A stretch of DNA of 64,000 bases, from positions 124,001 to 188,000 of the forward strand of contig JAPWGK010000021.1 of assembly GCA_029641185.1 (NCBI GenBank), read 5' to 3'. The position numbers and the translations under genes were made by a program. This DNA is from Pseudofabraea citricarpa (taxonomy: Eukaryota; Ascomycota; Leotiomycetes; Helotiales; Dermateaceae). Below are positions 10,480 through 22,466 of this stretch, one piece after another (the stretch's first letter is position 1; each line of letters opens with the position of its first letter). The notes beneath the pieces are model-generated. The model was not told the DNA's origin, searched no databases, and was given only the letters and a program-made list of their open reading frames with translations.

Positions 10480-13476
10480 CTATTCGAACTTGACCTTCAA
10501 CAGCCCATCTAATAACTGGCCCACCGTGACCGTGACGGCCTTCCTCTCAGCATCATAATGCCAGTTGCCAGTCGGGCACTTCGACCACGGTTTCTCTTCC
10601 TTCTGGTGCCCACGAGTAGTCGTTCCAGTTCGCTTGGTCCAGTACGCAGCCTTGGGTTTCTTGTCGACGCCTAGCACCGTGACTTCCAACAGACTGCTGT
10701 CCTCGGCCGTATAGCCGAAATCGCCATCGACGGTCAGGGTTTTACGTTCATACTGGAGCTTGATATGAGAAGTGGAATCTTGCTCGATGCTCTCTCCGTC
10801 GTCGAGGTAGAGAGACCCGCTCGCCTTGCCGTGCTTGTCGGGCGCGACGAGGAAGTTGAACGGCTGCGTGCGCACTTCGTTCGTCGTGTATGCTGACGAG
10901 TTCCGCAGCGGCAGGATCGATCCGCTCTTGATGTGCAGCGGGATCGCCGTGAAGGGCACGTCGGTGAGGTTGATCTTGCTGCCGGTACCTTGGACGGCGG
11001 CGTATGTGCTGAAGTCGTAGAAGAGATCGTCTGGGAGGTAGATAGACACGCTTGTGGCGTTCTCTTCTGTCACGGGCGACACGAGGAGCGATTCGCCGTA
11101 GAAGAATTGCAGTTCCACGTCGAACGTGTTAGCGTCTTCTGGGTAGATGAAGAAGAGCGGATTGAGAATCGGTGTGCCAACTGTAGATTGCTTGTATAGT
11201 GCCGTATAGATGTAGTCGAGAAGGCGGTATCGAATATCGATTGCGTTCTTGGCTGCTTCGGCGACTGTCTCCCACAGGTAAAATTCTTGCGGGTTTGAAC
11301 TGTCGCCGTTGTGGTTTCGATAGAATGGATTGAAGGCACCGAGCATAGCCCATCTATATATCACATCAGCAAGCTACTCGTCAAACTCAGCATTGCAACT
11401 TACCTAGCACAGAGCATCTCAGTCGTGTTTCCACCAAATCCACATACATCGCTGCCTACCATGGGGATCTGATAAAAAGCGGCAAAGTCAAGCATCCCCT
11501 GGATCGAGTTCCTGTACAGAGGCCATTCGGATAAATTGTCCCCAAGCCACTTGCCAACACTGTGGCCACTTCCAGCAAATGTCGAGCGCGTGATGACCAT
11601 TGGTCTCTTTCCCGGCCGCCGTGCTTCCATGGCGTTGCGGGAGAATTCACTCATCATTGCACCGTAGAGGTTGTGAACGTCCAGCTCGACATGACCATCA
11701 TAATGAACGATATCTGTGTCCAAGGTGAAATTCGACAGCCCTCCGTACGTGGAGACTGTGTTGGCGTTATCAATCTGATATGGCGGCTCAAGTAGATTAC
11801 GGTCTGGAAAGCCAATGATCTCTTGCGATTGCCTCTTGCCCAGGGCGATATTCTGGGAAGAAGCTCTCTTGGTGTTTGGAGCTGCATCTGGTGATAACCA
11901 CGGCGGAGCATATCCAATACTGTCCGGAGGGTATGGCGAGTTTGGGTCAGGCTGGAATGCTTCTGGGAAGCCTGGAATTGGTCTTGGGGCAGATCTCAGA
12001 CTAGGTCTGTTGGGAGGGAACCCGCGTTCCTCTGCACTCTCGGTGGGGTTTCTGCCAAAGTAGTTGAAGTTTGCTGCTTCGTTCATGTCGATCCAAAGAG
12101 CATCAATATCGACGCCAGTATCGGCATCAAAGAATTCGGCGAACTCGTTGTTCCAGTACTCTGCGGTGTCTGGATGAAACCAATCGGGGAAAGCAGTTAC
12201 ACCTGTATTTATGAGTAAAGGCATTGAAGATTTCTGGTGGGACTTACCGGGCCATACAACACCTTGGTATATTGAACCATTCTTATACAACAAAACACCC
12301 TGCTCACGAGCGCGGAGGAAAGTTTCGTAAGGCAAGTCGTTCTCTCGTTCAGTTTGAAATGCCATTGCGGGATCCACCATGACAATGTATTTTTGGCCAT
12401 GCTCATGCAGATAATCAACATACTCACGGACTCGAGCGATGGGGAACCGGTCAGGATCTGTGGTCATGATATATCGCTCGTACATGTAATCAATATCCGT
12501 CCACATTGTTTCAAGCGGGATGCCGGATGATGAGTAGTTGTAGATGACCTCAGCAATGGAGTAGAAATCTCTGTAGCCGTAACGGCACTGGTGGAATCCA
12601 AACCCCCAGTAAGGCATCATGGCAGCCTTTCCGACTACTTCGCTATATTGTTCTGCCACCTTGGTTGGAGTAGGTCCGTCCAGGAAGTAAAAGTCCAGAA
12701 TCCCTGACATGAGGTTATACTCAAGGTACTGGCCATCGGATTCGGTATTGTTGATTTTCACATCCATTCCCGAGCTAGATAGTAGGAAGACGCCATGTGT
12801 CCCTTTACTCCCACGATGATCAAAATAGATGGGGTGGTTTCCATATAGATTCTGACCTGACGGAACTCCATATGAGTCACGGGACCAAAGAGTGCGAGTG
12901 TAATCTGTAGTGTTGAGGCGCAAGCTATCTGTGTGTTCTCCAAGACCATACAGATTCGGATCGTTAGGCAAAGAAGTTCGCACACGAAGATATTGATCCT
13001 CGAAAATCAGTGGTGATGCTGAAGTGTTGAAGAGAACCTCGCCGTTTGACTTGCGCGTTACTGCGAAACTGAATGGAGAAGTCTCATAGGAGAACTCAAG
13101 AGCTGAGGCTTCAGCTGACACGGGATCATTGGAAGATGGTGTCTCGAAGACGCTCGTAGGGACTTGATATGCCACTTTGTCTGCATCTTCAATCTTCACA
13201 TGGAGTCGTGATTCTGTTTGGAGTTAGTTAATTTTCAAAAATTTCGAAGGCGCATGTACCAGAGTCGTAATTGACTGTCAATTTCAAGTCCGTGATATCA
13301 TTGCCGTAGATGTTGCAAGCTGTACCACCAAGCGAGAGGTCGGCGGTCAGTCCAGTCGATGTTTTGGAGATTCCAGATGCAATGTATCCTGGACAGCCAC
13401 CTCGAGTTTGTCTTTGAGAAAGGGCAGCACCAGAGACAGTGCTAGCCCAAGCAAGGCCCACAATCAGGAACAACAT
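10480..13476 (-). CDS. Secreted GH31 alpha-glucosidase
   Basis: Four minus-strand exons, 13476-13260, 13213-12248, 12202-11404 and 11353-10480, give 951 aa. Introns are 46, 45 and 50 bp. The start [17 protein letters not shown] is a signal peptide. The N-terminal beta domain has [14 protein letters not shown]. The (beta/alpha)8 domain carries [27 protein letters not shown] with the nucleophile Asp, and [11 protein letters not shown] with the acid/base Asp. A Pro-rich insertion ([17 protein letters not shown]) follows the nucleophile, as in fungal AgdC-like enzymes. The C-terminal beta domains contain LYLDDGES. It should release glucose from the non-reducing ends of alpha-glucosides (maltose, starch fragments) outside the cell. 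Intron 2 is 45 bp, divisible by three and without an in-frame stop, so its retention would add 15 residues. It is upstream of nothing co-oriented. Confidence 0.93.
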
Positions 13477-16432
13477 GATGGTGATACCCCAGCTGAAAAT
13501 CACTTTGAGGCCATCGTGAATTTATAGTTACACAGCCGTGACCCCGCTCCAGAGCCCATCGTCTCGATGTCACCTAGGAGGTACTTCGGTGCTATCACCA
13601 AGGCCAAGCACGAGGCTATTCCCTGATGACGGTCGGGGACATGAGTGGTGGCTGAGAGGCTCTGGCTCACTGGTCTCGCCAACGCATCCAAGCAGAGATA
13701 TCCAGGATTTCGCATGGCTAAAGTGTAGCTGCATGCTGGAGTTCGGCGAGATTCTGAACGGTTAAAGAAGAACATCATGTCGCGGGCTGGAAAAAGTCAG
13801 GATCGGCCGCTTGGCATGACATACTGCGGAGGCTTGGCTTGCCCCCGTTGGGGATTTGTGGGGATCTGGAGTAAGTACATCAAATCAGCTCGTCGACATG
13901 AAAAATCCAGAAAATTTTCACGCTTCTGTGCCGCTTTGTGGGGATGGATCCGAGAGGTACCATCTGGGGAGGAAGGTTTGGCCGGACGATTTTTAATGTC
14001 ATCTGATCGTCGGTGGCATGATTCGCATGATTTTTCGCTGCAATTATACAGCTGCCATGAGATTGTCATTACGACGAGAGCTTTGCACTCAAGTACTAAA
14101 TGGTAGCCAGTTCTTGGGAGTAGTAGTTTTCACGACTAGAAAGTCTTGTTGAACAAAACCTCGGCCAATTGTGAGTCGATTGATGCAGACAATATCTGTT
14201 GAGCATCTTACTTCTGTCTGTCGCATGGTTAGATTGGATTCCATCAATTGATTAGCATCTCATTTGATTGCGTGATAAATATGAAATTAGAAACGGTATT
14301 CGCAGTCTATCTCCATTTACCAACTGGAACTTGAAAACGTAGACGACATAATAAATACTCGGGTAGTTACTGTCCTACTTAGAATACTTCCGAAGAAGCG
14401 AAAACCAAAGGCCATGATCAAAACTATTTGCTTGGTGCACTTACCTTAACATGCCACTTTGAAAGTAAGTTCAGAATAGCGACATGATTATCCATCGAAG
14501 ATCTAGGCAGTTAGAAGACAATAGGCGCATGAGGAAGATTGATACTTACTTGAAGAAAATTCTGCTGCTTTTAATTTGGGAACGAAGGGCAAAAAGACCC
14601 AACCTCAAAAGATCTCCTCGGAAGTTTTGACACTAGATAGGATTTACATAATATGATTTTGATCCTGAGCTGGCAGTTTAACATGTCAGTGGTAATAAAT
14701 TTGTGAATGGTTGAGATGATCTCTTCTTATGCCTGACAATAGCACAAAGCACTCAAATCATACCGAAGATGACCCTTTAAACCAAGGTCTGCTTTTCTAA
14801 GGAAATTCCATGCTAAGATTCTTCAACCCCAAAATCCGGGTTTTGGAAAGCCGGCGATGACATCTTTGGTCATATCAAATGAAGATCAAAGTTAAAAATT
14901 ATATTCGGCGTAAATTGCTTTTAAGGTTGGAATTGACATCATTTTCCCGGAAACGTTCTCTCAGCTGGCAAAAGTCGAAGCCTTTCGCTTGGCAATAGTA
15001 GTGATCGACGATCGCACTACGTCTCATTATTGTGGTTCTTGAGTAAGGAGTGATATTCTCTCGCTAGAAATGATGAAAGAGCTTCAAAGCTATAGAATTC
15101 TTTATTGTTGTGTGCAAATCATGGTCTATCTAACATTAGAATGTACAGAGGGTAGAAACTGTTTAGATTTCTGGGTTGAATAAACTTTAAATTTCCGGCA
15201 ATGTCCTATTCTCCGCACAGGGTCTTCTTAGAAAGTAATCAAGAATGTAGATCTGTTCCTACCCCTTTGCGTCCAGCGTAGAGATTTCGGAATGTACTGA
15301 ACATAATTAGAATGTAGATCTTGAATCCGGAGATCGGCTGACTGGTTGACCGGTACCACGGCCAGAGGATTAAAGGGGTCTAGCAATGTAAGGGGAATGA
15401 TCTGTCACATCCACAACCGCACAAGTCCCGGGAACGGTATTAAGCTTCGGGAGAATTTAAGCTTAACGACGATCTGCATGAAATCCGAGGACAACCTTAT
15501 TTTGATCGGTCATAGATTCCGGTGTTAGATTAAACCACTCACCTACGAGAAAGTATGTGAGTCACTTGGACTTTTAAACTCAATGGCCTTTTTGTCTTAA
15601 ACAGCCTGGCGAGATTTGGTTAAAGTTTTCTATTGGAGTACAGACATTAAGCGAGGAGAGAAATACGCCCCCTTTTCTGAGCACTGATGCTTATTGGTTT
15701 ATATCATCGAAAGGATCTAGTTCGTATCCACGTTCATCCAAAATATAGTTTATAGAGATAGGTGACGAACTTCTAGTGTAGCAACTTTGTACAACTTTGT
15801 GGTTGGAACTAATCCTCGAAATCTTTAGTAACCTTGGCGAAAACAAAGCGAATGATGGCTCCCTTTATGAGAAAGCGAATCAAAAACGTTAAAAGATTTG
15901 ATCTCTTGCTCATCTGATCAAAATTGGAGTTGTCTTCAGCTAGTTTGTAAGCTTTTATGAGTGGTTTTGTGGTGTGGCTTAATGTGCTCCAGCGTACAAG
16001 GCCACTTTTAACCTTTCGTGTCTTTTCGTGTCTCCAACTCTTTTCAGAAGTGTCAAGAAAACCACAGGAAAGAGAACAGACATTTTGACCTAGCCACTTA
16101 CATACTCTGTTTCCTACAAATGTTGACTTTGTGGCTTATTCAAACCTACTCCAAACTCTTTTCTGGGCGCAGTTACATTTGACTGGATTTGATGGTCATT
16201 TGAAAGGCGAAGAGGACAAGACTCTGGCGGTCTAGCCCAACTTGGTAACACAGGGAGTTACTAAATCGGAACATCTCCTAGCGCATAATATGATCTCTTA
16301 AGTATATAAAGAGAAGCAATTCCATTCACATCCTCTCTTCAACCAACAGCCTCCTTATTCATCATCTACCCTTTACTTCACTCCATTCAACTTCAATAAT
16401 ACCATATTTCTTGTATCAATCAATCAATCAAA
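13477..16432. other. Long intergenic region between GH31 and HsbA-like genes
   Basis: About 3 kb with no supportable gene on either strand. The GH31-proximal part (13.5-14.0 kb) has several GTGGGG/CTGGGG words (for example GTGGGGATCTGG near 13858 and GTGGGGATGG near 13938), which match the fungal CreA carbon-catabolite-repressor consensus SYGGRG; this is suggestive only, because the motif is short. The rest is AT-rich and featureless. The last 130 bp form the HsbA-like promoter. Confidence 0.4.
16301..16310 (+). promoter_or_regulatory. TATA box of the HsbA-like gene
   Basis: AGTATATAAA lies about 124 bp before the ATG at 16433. It is followed by a CT-rich leader with CAACCAACAG and a CAATCAATCAATCAAAATG start context, an arrangement common for strongly expressed fungal secreted-protein genes. 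Confidence 0.55.
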
Positions 16433-17213
16433 ATGCTTTTCAATCTCTGCACCACCGCTACAGCAGCTCTCTGCTTCCTCGCTGCACCTTCATTCGCAGC
16501 ACTCACACCAGCTCAGATGGTAGTCAACATCAAGATGTTGACAACCAAGTCCCAGGCCCTCCAAGCCCCAGCTACATCAATCACTACAGTCAATGGACCT
16601 CTGATTATTATTGGAATGGGTCCTTTCCCAGTAATTGCAAACCCCTACACCAAGCCTACATGAAAACATACTGATACATTGACTAGACAATCATTGCTGG
16701 ATTTACTGATATTGTGACCACTGCTACAACAGCTATTTCACAAATGGGTGGATCAGCTCCTGTTCCTGCTGGCGCTGACGCTACTGCCATCGCTGATGCA
16801 TTCAGGGAGGTTTGTTTCCCCCTTCGCTCGTTCTGGTGGATCAAATGTGTAATTAACATCTTGATTTTTATAGTTCGTTCGCGTTCACCAAGTTCTACTC
16901 AATATTCTGATTGGAAAGGCTGGCCTGTTCAACACCGTTCCATTCATTGGTCAACCTGTTGCCGCCATTCTCCGTCAGATTGAGAATGTTGTCGATGTAC
17001 GTTGTTCACTAGTAATAACACACTTGAGAAGCACTAACTTTCTTGTAGACTATTGCTTTTGCTTTGATTGATATGGTTGAATCTCAAGCCACAGAGCTCC
17101 AGAGCCAAGGCAATGCTCTTTCCATGACTGTCGAAACGGCAATCAACTCCTTCTCAGGAGTTCAAGTCTCCAGAGTTAAGCGTGCTATGTACGAGGCCAA
17201 TGCCAGGCTCTAG
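16433..17213 (+). CDS. HsbA-like secreted hydrophobic-surface-binding protein
   Basis: Four exons, 16433-16630, 16687-16809, 16874-16996 and 17049-17213, give 202 aa. Introns are 56, 64 and 52 bp, all GT-AG, and each falls between codons (phase 0). The start MLFNLCTTATAALCFLAAPSFA is a signal peptide. The mature part reads LTPAQMVVNIKMLTTKSQALQ, then NGPLIIIGMGPFP joined to TIIAGFTDIVTTA, then EFVRVHQVLLNILIGKAGLF and PVAAILRQIENVVDTI. This is the pattern of the HsbA family (Pfam HsbA), amphipathic helical proteins that bind hydrophobic surfaces and can recruit cutinase-like enzymes. No cysteines are seen in the mature helices, which sets it apart from hydrophobins. Possible roles are surface attachment or an effector/antigen-like function; those are inferences. 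Confidence 0.88.
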
Positions 17214-18155
17214 AGGATTGTACGCTTGAACGCTTGAACGCTTGACATAGATTGAGTGTTCCTACCTGAACAGATCTGGAGGAAGGAAAGATTCCGCATA
17301 AACTGGCTAAAAAGTTGAGAACTTGGCCGCCACTCGTATGATCAATCCGAAGGCGATACAATCTCTATTATATTTATCACAAAATATACTTCTTAGAAGA
17401 AAACACTACTTAAATGAACTACAATTTGTGCATTGTGAGCCTCTGGTTTGACTATTTGGAATTTTGTAACGGTTGATTGGCTTTGACGTCTTTGCTTTTA
17501 GTTCGATCTTTTGCGGGCCTAAATGAGCCGCCGTTGTATCTCATTTTTTCAAGGCTGAGTATGATATATCAAGGTCTATTTACCATCCACGTGAAGGTAG
17601 TTCATTCCTCGGATATTAAATAGAGTAAATCCGGGAGCCATGAAAGTGTATAGATCGTGGGTGGATATACCTCGAAGGGAAGATGCAGTTGTGAAAGAAA
17701 AATGTTAGTTGATATTCGCTTTGGATAATTCAATGGATTTGTATGGAGCTTGATACTAAGTCTCTAAGTGAGTCACCTAATATATTATATGTGCCTAAGA
17801 ACAACGGAAAGGTCCAATTCAACCTAGTAGACATATTCTAACATTCGTTAAAACTTATTGAATAACATATAAAATCTCACTCTACTTCTATATATACTAA
17901 ATCCTTCATGACAATTCTGAATATGAGCAAGTCTAGTATTCCAAAGTATTTTAAAATGACAAAAGATATCCAAACAAAAAGTTGATAGCCATCATAACCA
18001 AAATTGAACCCGTATCACTCATTTGAAACTGATGAACTCTTTACAAAAACACGAACTTTCAGCTATCATCTGCTAGTATTTACTCAGCAAACCTGAACAA
18101 AAGGATTATTAGTACAACTACACTGATTATATTCAGATTCAATAAGCTGCTTACC
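17214..18155. other. Convergent intergenic region
   Basis: AT-rich DNA between the 3' ends of the HsbA-like gene and the Cys/His-rich gene. A short tandem GCTTGAACGCTTGAACGCTTGA lies just after the HsbA-like stop (17223-17244). Nothing else is supported. Confidence 0.4.
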
Positions 18156-18482
18156 TCACTCATTTTCCTGATAGTACTCGCAAGTGTTGCAAACTTCGTG
18201 TGGGCAAGCTGCGTTGCCCCCATCACCATCAATTCGGCAATGGCAATTCTTCGTAGTATTGGGTCCTTGGTGGCATGAGCAGCAGCGCCAGTAGTTGTAA
18301 ACCTTTGCGAGTTGGCATCCAGCTATTTTACATGGCCCCGAAGTTCCATGTATAGTGGTTTTGGTATGATCTTTGCAAAAAATATTGCCGTTTGATTTTG
18401 CCTTGCTGCAGTAGGTTTTGGTGTGACTTTTGTGTCCACATTTGTGGTGTCGGATTTGATTGTGGCATGTGCAACTAGCCAT
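18156..18482 (-). CDS. Small Cys/His-rich protein, probable zinc binder
   Basis: Single ORF of 108 aa. It contains 15 Cys and 10 His, almost a quarter of all residues, spread evenly over the chain: C-x-C-H at the start, H-H-x-C-G-H, then Cys at 25, 36, 51 and 56, a CCSCH cluster at 67-71, HC pairs at 80-82, and C-P-H-x-x-C-x-x-C at 93-101. There is no signal peptide, so the cysteines more likely bind zinc in the cell than form disulphides. I do not recognise a named domain. Similar short proteins with CGH...C...C repeats occur in fungal genomes as hypothetical proteins. The stop is followed at once by GGTAAGC, a possible splice donor, so alternative 3' processing is conceivable. Confidence 0.65.
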   Translation of the reverse strand: MASCTCHNQIRHHKCGHKSHTKTYCSKAKSNGNIFCKDHTKTTIHGTSGPCKIAGCQLAKVYNYWRCCSCHQGPNTTKNCHCRIDGDGGNAACPHEVCNTCEYYQENE

Positions 18483-19869
18483 TGAAAGGAGGAAATAAAA
18501 TGTTTCTGGTGGCTTAAGGATAAGGATAATGTGATATAAAGACGAAAATCAAATACTGATGTTTAGAGGAGAGATTGTTGAAGTGGCTTTGCAATGTTCA
18601 GGAAGTAGTCAACGTATGAGGTAGATGAGCACTGAAGAGCACAGATCTACGACTTATATACAATAATAATGTTAACTTGTTGGATTTCAAATATCCAACA
18701 CCAACAACGCCCAGGAGCAGGAAGTCCTCAATCTCAAAAACGTAAATCACAATGTACACCAACACGAGTTCTATTTTCGTTTTTACTTCCACTTTTTTTC
18801 TCTGTTTGAAAGGCAAACGGCTAGCTCCGGCCTTTGACTAGCCCAGTAAGATGAACCAGTCAGACTAAAAACATATGTTCCTCCTAGACATCACGAAACA
18901 AACAAGCTAACAAATGGGTACGGAGTATGCAAACTTACTTGGTAGTTTAGCGCTTCGTAGACACTGCACTGGTAGCTATCGAATAGAAATGTCGGTGCTC
19001 CACTAAGAGGACAAATCCTTACCGGAGTTCAATTTGATATAACCAGCTATACATGCCCCCCAAAAAAAGTTGGAGCTCAATGGGGACGATTTTGAGTTTC
19101 CGGCAATGAGTTTCCGGCAATGTGACACATGCGGGCCAGACGCGGTCACATGCGGCCTTACCATTTCCAACAGCTCACGCGCGCGCCTTGAATCCTCCAT
19201 CACAAATGAAAATTTGGTGTTCTGATTCCTGAATGACCTTAAAGCCAGTTAGATTGATACTTGAACATGTGGGATTTTAGTAAGATTGATCGGACGCTCC
19301 TTTGAGCTGACACCTTGCTTGTGTCTATTGTAAGAATAGATAACTTCTACTTTTAAGCGCCACGCAAAGAAAACAGCACGCGTATTTAGCCTACTTACCT
19401 AGGTATGCTACAGCTACTTCGATAGTGACGCTACTGCGATAGAAACAACAAGACAAGGAAATAGTAAGCGCCCTGGCTCCCTTCAGAATAAGGCTACCTA
19501 GAAACTTGGGAAAGTTGGAACATTGGCGGCGGTTAATTTCCGAAAGGTGCAATGCATTACAACCAGATTTGGCGGTTAACCTAGGTTGGAAATCCTAAGT
19601 ACCTAGGTACATTGCATATAGGATAGGTACGGTAGAGTCAATATTGGCACGTGTATCGTAAACGGAGGCAGGTATCTGATCACGTGTACTCGCCAAGCGC
19701 AAAATGTCGCACCTATAAGTACGTACCACACTCCCTTTCTCTCATTCTCCTCCATTCCCACCCTCTACAGACACACACATTGCACACCTTTCTGTCTTTT
19801 TATTCTTACAGTCTTCATCATTTCGCAACCCCAGCTCACAAACACGGACTTTATCCCTCTACATTCAAA
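18483..19869. other. Intergenic region between divergent genes
   Basis: No coding sequence is supported. A direct duplication of GAGTTTCCGGCAATG occurs at about 19094 and 19107. Several TACCTAGGTA-like palindromic words appear near 19394 and 19607, which are common in Pezizomycotina intergenic DNA. The last 170 bp are CT- and CA-rich and are likely the 5' leader of the kinase-like gene. Confidence 0.4.
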
Positions 19870-20874
19870 ATGAAGAAAAAGATGATCACCCCCTTAGATT
19901 GGCAAGCTGTGCAATGGAGCAGTGGATGCGGGGATGGCGTTGCTATAACTATCATGTATCATGGCAAGCGTTTTCACGTATCTTTGCTTCCACCCTCCTC
20001 TGCATCCACAATTGAGGGACCGCTCATATCAAAATTCGACTCTATGGATGACGAAAATGAAGACGAGGTTTTAGCTACTGAAGAAGAAATCGAAAGCATC
20101 GTATATGAAGCTGGCAAGCCAATCTGGTCCCAATTAGCTCCTCCACTTTCAGGGGGGCCAAAATTCTCCGATTTACACTCTCTGCTATACCCAGAGACCT
20201 TTTGCTTTCGCTTGAAAACAAATAACGGGAAGGCGGAGCTCGTGCCACATAGAATCGAGGAGGTGCATTACCATAATCGCTTTGGAATGAAAATTGTCAA
20301 CAATATGGCCTTACCTCAATATTCATCCAAGGATATCCGTGTGCTAGAAACACTCGTAGGGGAAGGCTATATCTGCAAGGTTTTAGTAGATGGCAAAGAA
20401 ATGTGTTGCAAGAGTGGTGACGATGCTTTCTGGCAAGGCATTGAACGCGAATTCGATTGCCTCCGAAAGGTCGCTAGATCGCACCTTGCTCACACAATTC
20501 GAGTGCCTAGATTGCTTGGTCTGGTCACATCGGCCGAGACAGGCAAGATTATCGGAATTTTGGAGCAGTACATCCCAACAGGAGCGTTATCTAATTTACG
20601 GGAGTTGGAAGACAACGGTATGAAGGTTTCGTTGAAACGGAGAGCAAAGTGGGGGGCTCAGGTTCGAGAGACAGTTAGCTTACTTCATGAGATTGGAGTC
20701 GTATGGGGAGATGGAAAGCCGCATAATGTGCTCATTCATAAGGATACGGATGAAGCTTGGGTGATTGATTTCGGGGGTAGCTACACGCCAGGGTGGGTTG
20801 ACGAGGAATTGACGGAAACTCTTAAGGGTGATGAACAAGCCGTTGGTAGAATTCTTGCTTTCTTAAAGATTTAA
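19870..20874 (+). CDS. Protein-kinase-like fold protein, divergent
   Basis: Single exon, 334 aa. I chose ATG 19870 (context TTCAAAATGA) because the upstream in-frame extension to 19651 encodes low-complexity Leu/Ser/His sequence and overlaps a CT-rich leader. The N-terminal 150 residues are acidic in part (DDENEDE) and carry no motif I know. From about residue 155 the chain looks like a kinase: VLETLVGEGYICKVLVDGKEMCCK could be the glycine loop and VxxK strand, GVVWGDGKPHNVLI replaces the usual HRDxKxxN catalytic loop, and WVIDFGGSY is the metal-binding DFG. This matches small fungal kinase-like proteins, often called aminoglycoside-phosphotransferase or Bud32/RIO-like in annotation. Activity is unproven: HRD is altered but Asp, Lys and Asn are present. 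Confidence 0.75.
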   Translation: MKKKMITPLDWQAVQWSSGCGDGVAITIMYHGKRFHVSLLPPSSASTIEGPLISKFDSMDDENEDEVLATEEEIESIVYEAGKPIWSQLAPPLSGGPKFSDLHSLLYPETFCFRLKTNNGKAELVPHRIEEVHYHNRFGMKIVNNMALPQYSSKDIRVLETLVGEGYICKVLVDGKEMCCKSGDDAFWQGIEREFDCLRKVARSHLAHTIRVPRLLGLVTSAETGKIIGILEQYIPTGALSNLRELEDNGMKVSLKRRAKWGAQVRETVSLLHEIGVVWGDGKPHNVLIHKDTDEAWVIDFGGSYTPGWVDEELTETLKGDEQAVGRILAFLKI

Positions 20875-21430
20875 TGTGCTTGAGTGCTTTCATGAGAATA
20901 ATACGTAGAAGTTCTCTTTCTAATTATAAGTCTCAAGTGAAATCCACCTGGTAATTACTACTGAGCATAAATACTCGGTTTGTGAGAACAACTAGGTCAG
21001 GAACTCAGCTTGATTTGCGTGGACTTGATGTTTTCCAAATGTTTCTGAACATCGAAATTAAGGTACCAAATTTTAAATTCCGACAATTTGAAGATTAAAA
21101 CTCATGGCTAGATCTTTTCAAAGGTATCAATCAACATAACTCGCTTATAAATGATCTTGCCTGCCAGTTCACATTGCATAGCAAAACACATAACTACGCT
21201 TACATGGAACAGTGATTATAGCCGAATAGCCCTAAGTTGATAAAAAATATGAAGTATAAAAATGAAAAAGCCATGTACTGGCACACTGTGTTGAAAAGGT
21301 TTGGCTTAAATTCCACTTATGTATTTATACATGTCCAGTTCTTTCTGCCTTTCAATTCCAGTCTCCAACTTGCATCTTGAACATGAATGTTACCTCCTTC
21401 CTGATCCGCTCCTCCAAGTACGATAAATTT
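20875..21430. other. Intergenic region, nothing recognised
   Basis: AT-rich 3' flank of the kinase-like gene. No ORF, RNA gene or notable repeat is seen. Confidence 0.4.
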
Positions 21431-21826
21431 TCAGCGATTCTCGAAAAGTATTCCAGCTGCTACCCATGGTTGCTGAGATATTCCTTCATCTTCCCACCGT
21501 TCCATCGGACTTAAGATGTCTAGGTTCCTACTCGATCGAACTGAATCTGACATAGCTTCGGTCTTAGGTCCAATCTGGGAATGGAACCCATTTTTGGAAT
21601 CGAGTTGTGACGCTTGAGTAGGTTCAGATTCATCTGCCTTTGGCTTTATCTTTTTCGCGGTCGAACGGGTTGTCGCTGTTGTGAAATCTCTTAAGTCGAT
21701 GTCGGACGAGATCTGCAGAAGCTGTGTAGGATGTGCTTCAGTCAAAGTATCAGACCATGCTCCTATGTGGAGGAAGTCCATTGCTGAAAGACAAATTGTA
21801 TGTGGATTTGGAGTTGGTGAAAGCAT
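21431..21826 (-). CDS. Doubtful hypothetical protein
   Basis: An ORF of 131 codons read from the ATG at 21826 (MLSPTPNPHTICLSAMDF...). The frame is open further upstream to 21991, but that part is Phe/Cys/Leu-rich and looks like leader. The protein is Ser/Thr/Asp-rich with a basic patch (STAKKIKPK), no membrane segment and no known motif. There is no splice or homology support. It may be a real lineage-specific gene or chance. Confidence 0.3.
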   Translation of the reverse strand: MLSPTPNPHTICLSAMDFLHIGAWSDTLTEAHPTQLLQISSDIDLRDFTTATTRSTAKKIKPKADESEPTQASQLDSKNGFHSQIGPKTEAMSDSVRSSRNLDILSPMERWEDEGISQQPWVAAGILFENR

Positions 21827-22466
21827 GGTCGAAAGATAGGGTAAGCTTATATGTAACTTCAGAAGCAAGATGCAGTAATTGAAGGGTGGGACACAGTCTT
21901 GCCTGGAAAAATGAAAGTATTTATCTTTCTTCCGGAACTGAAAATGAGTACCTCCATCCCAGCAAGTCGATTCCCAATTTCCAAATGCCATTTCTGGTTA
22001 ATGGGAGAATGATCGCCCGATTTTTGAATATGTTTCGTGAGTGGTTGACTGTACCAGCGTGTCAAAAGATACGTGTAAATCACACAGGTCAACTGTAGTC
22101 GTATAATCTGAATTTCCAATTACTTAATCTGGCAAGTCTGTCTTAGCATAGGTACTTTGTAGGCGACGTTAATAAGTTCCGTGATTGGCAGAACTGGAGC
22201 CGCGTTCTATCCAACGCTAAACCAAAGAAGGAAAATGGAAATTCCAATGGGCTTCGACGCCCGATTACATTTTTGTAAGGCTACCAAAACCTGTTGTCCA
22301 ATCATAGTTTGCGACCCGAAAGGCGAAGTTCGCAAGGCAATCAATCCACTGCTTATTTAGCCCTGATGATGCTACTCCTGTTCCATCCCTAAAGTCCTGT
22401 CGTTGTATTGCGATTGCTCAACTACCATCGCTAAAAGCGGATTCGACCCCGAATGATATTTAAACT
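21827..22466. other. Intergenic region upstream of the Clr5 gene
   Basis: No supported gene. It should contain the promoter of the plus-strand Clr5 gene. No TATA box was identified. Confidence 0.35.

Noticed and set aside
19651..19869. N-terminal extension of the kinase-like protein
   Set aside because: Leader-like CT/CA-rich sequence; ATG 19870 has better context.
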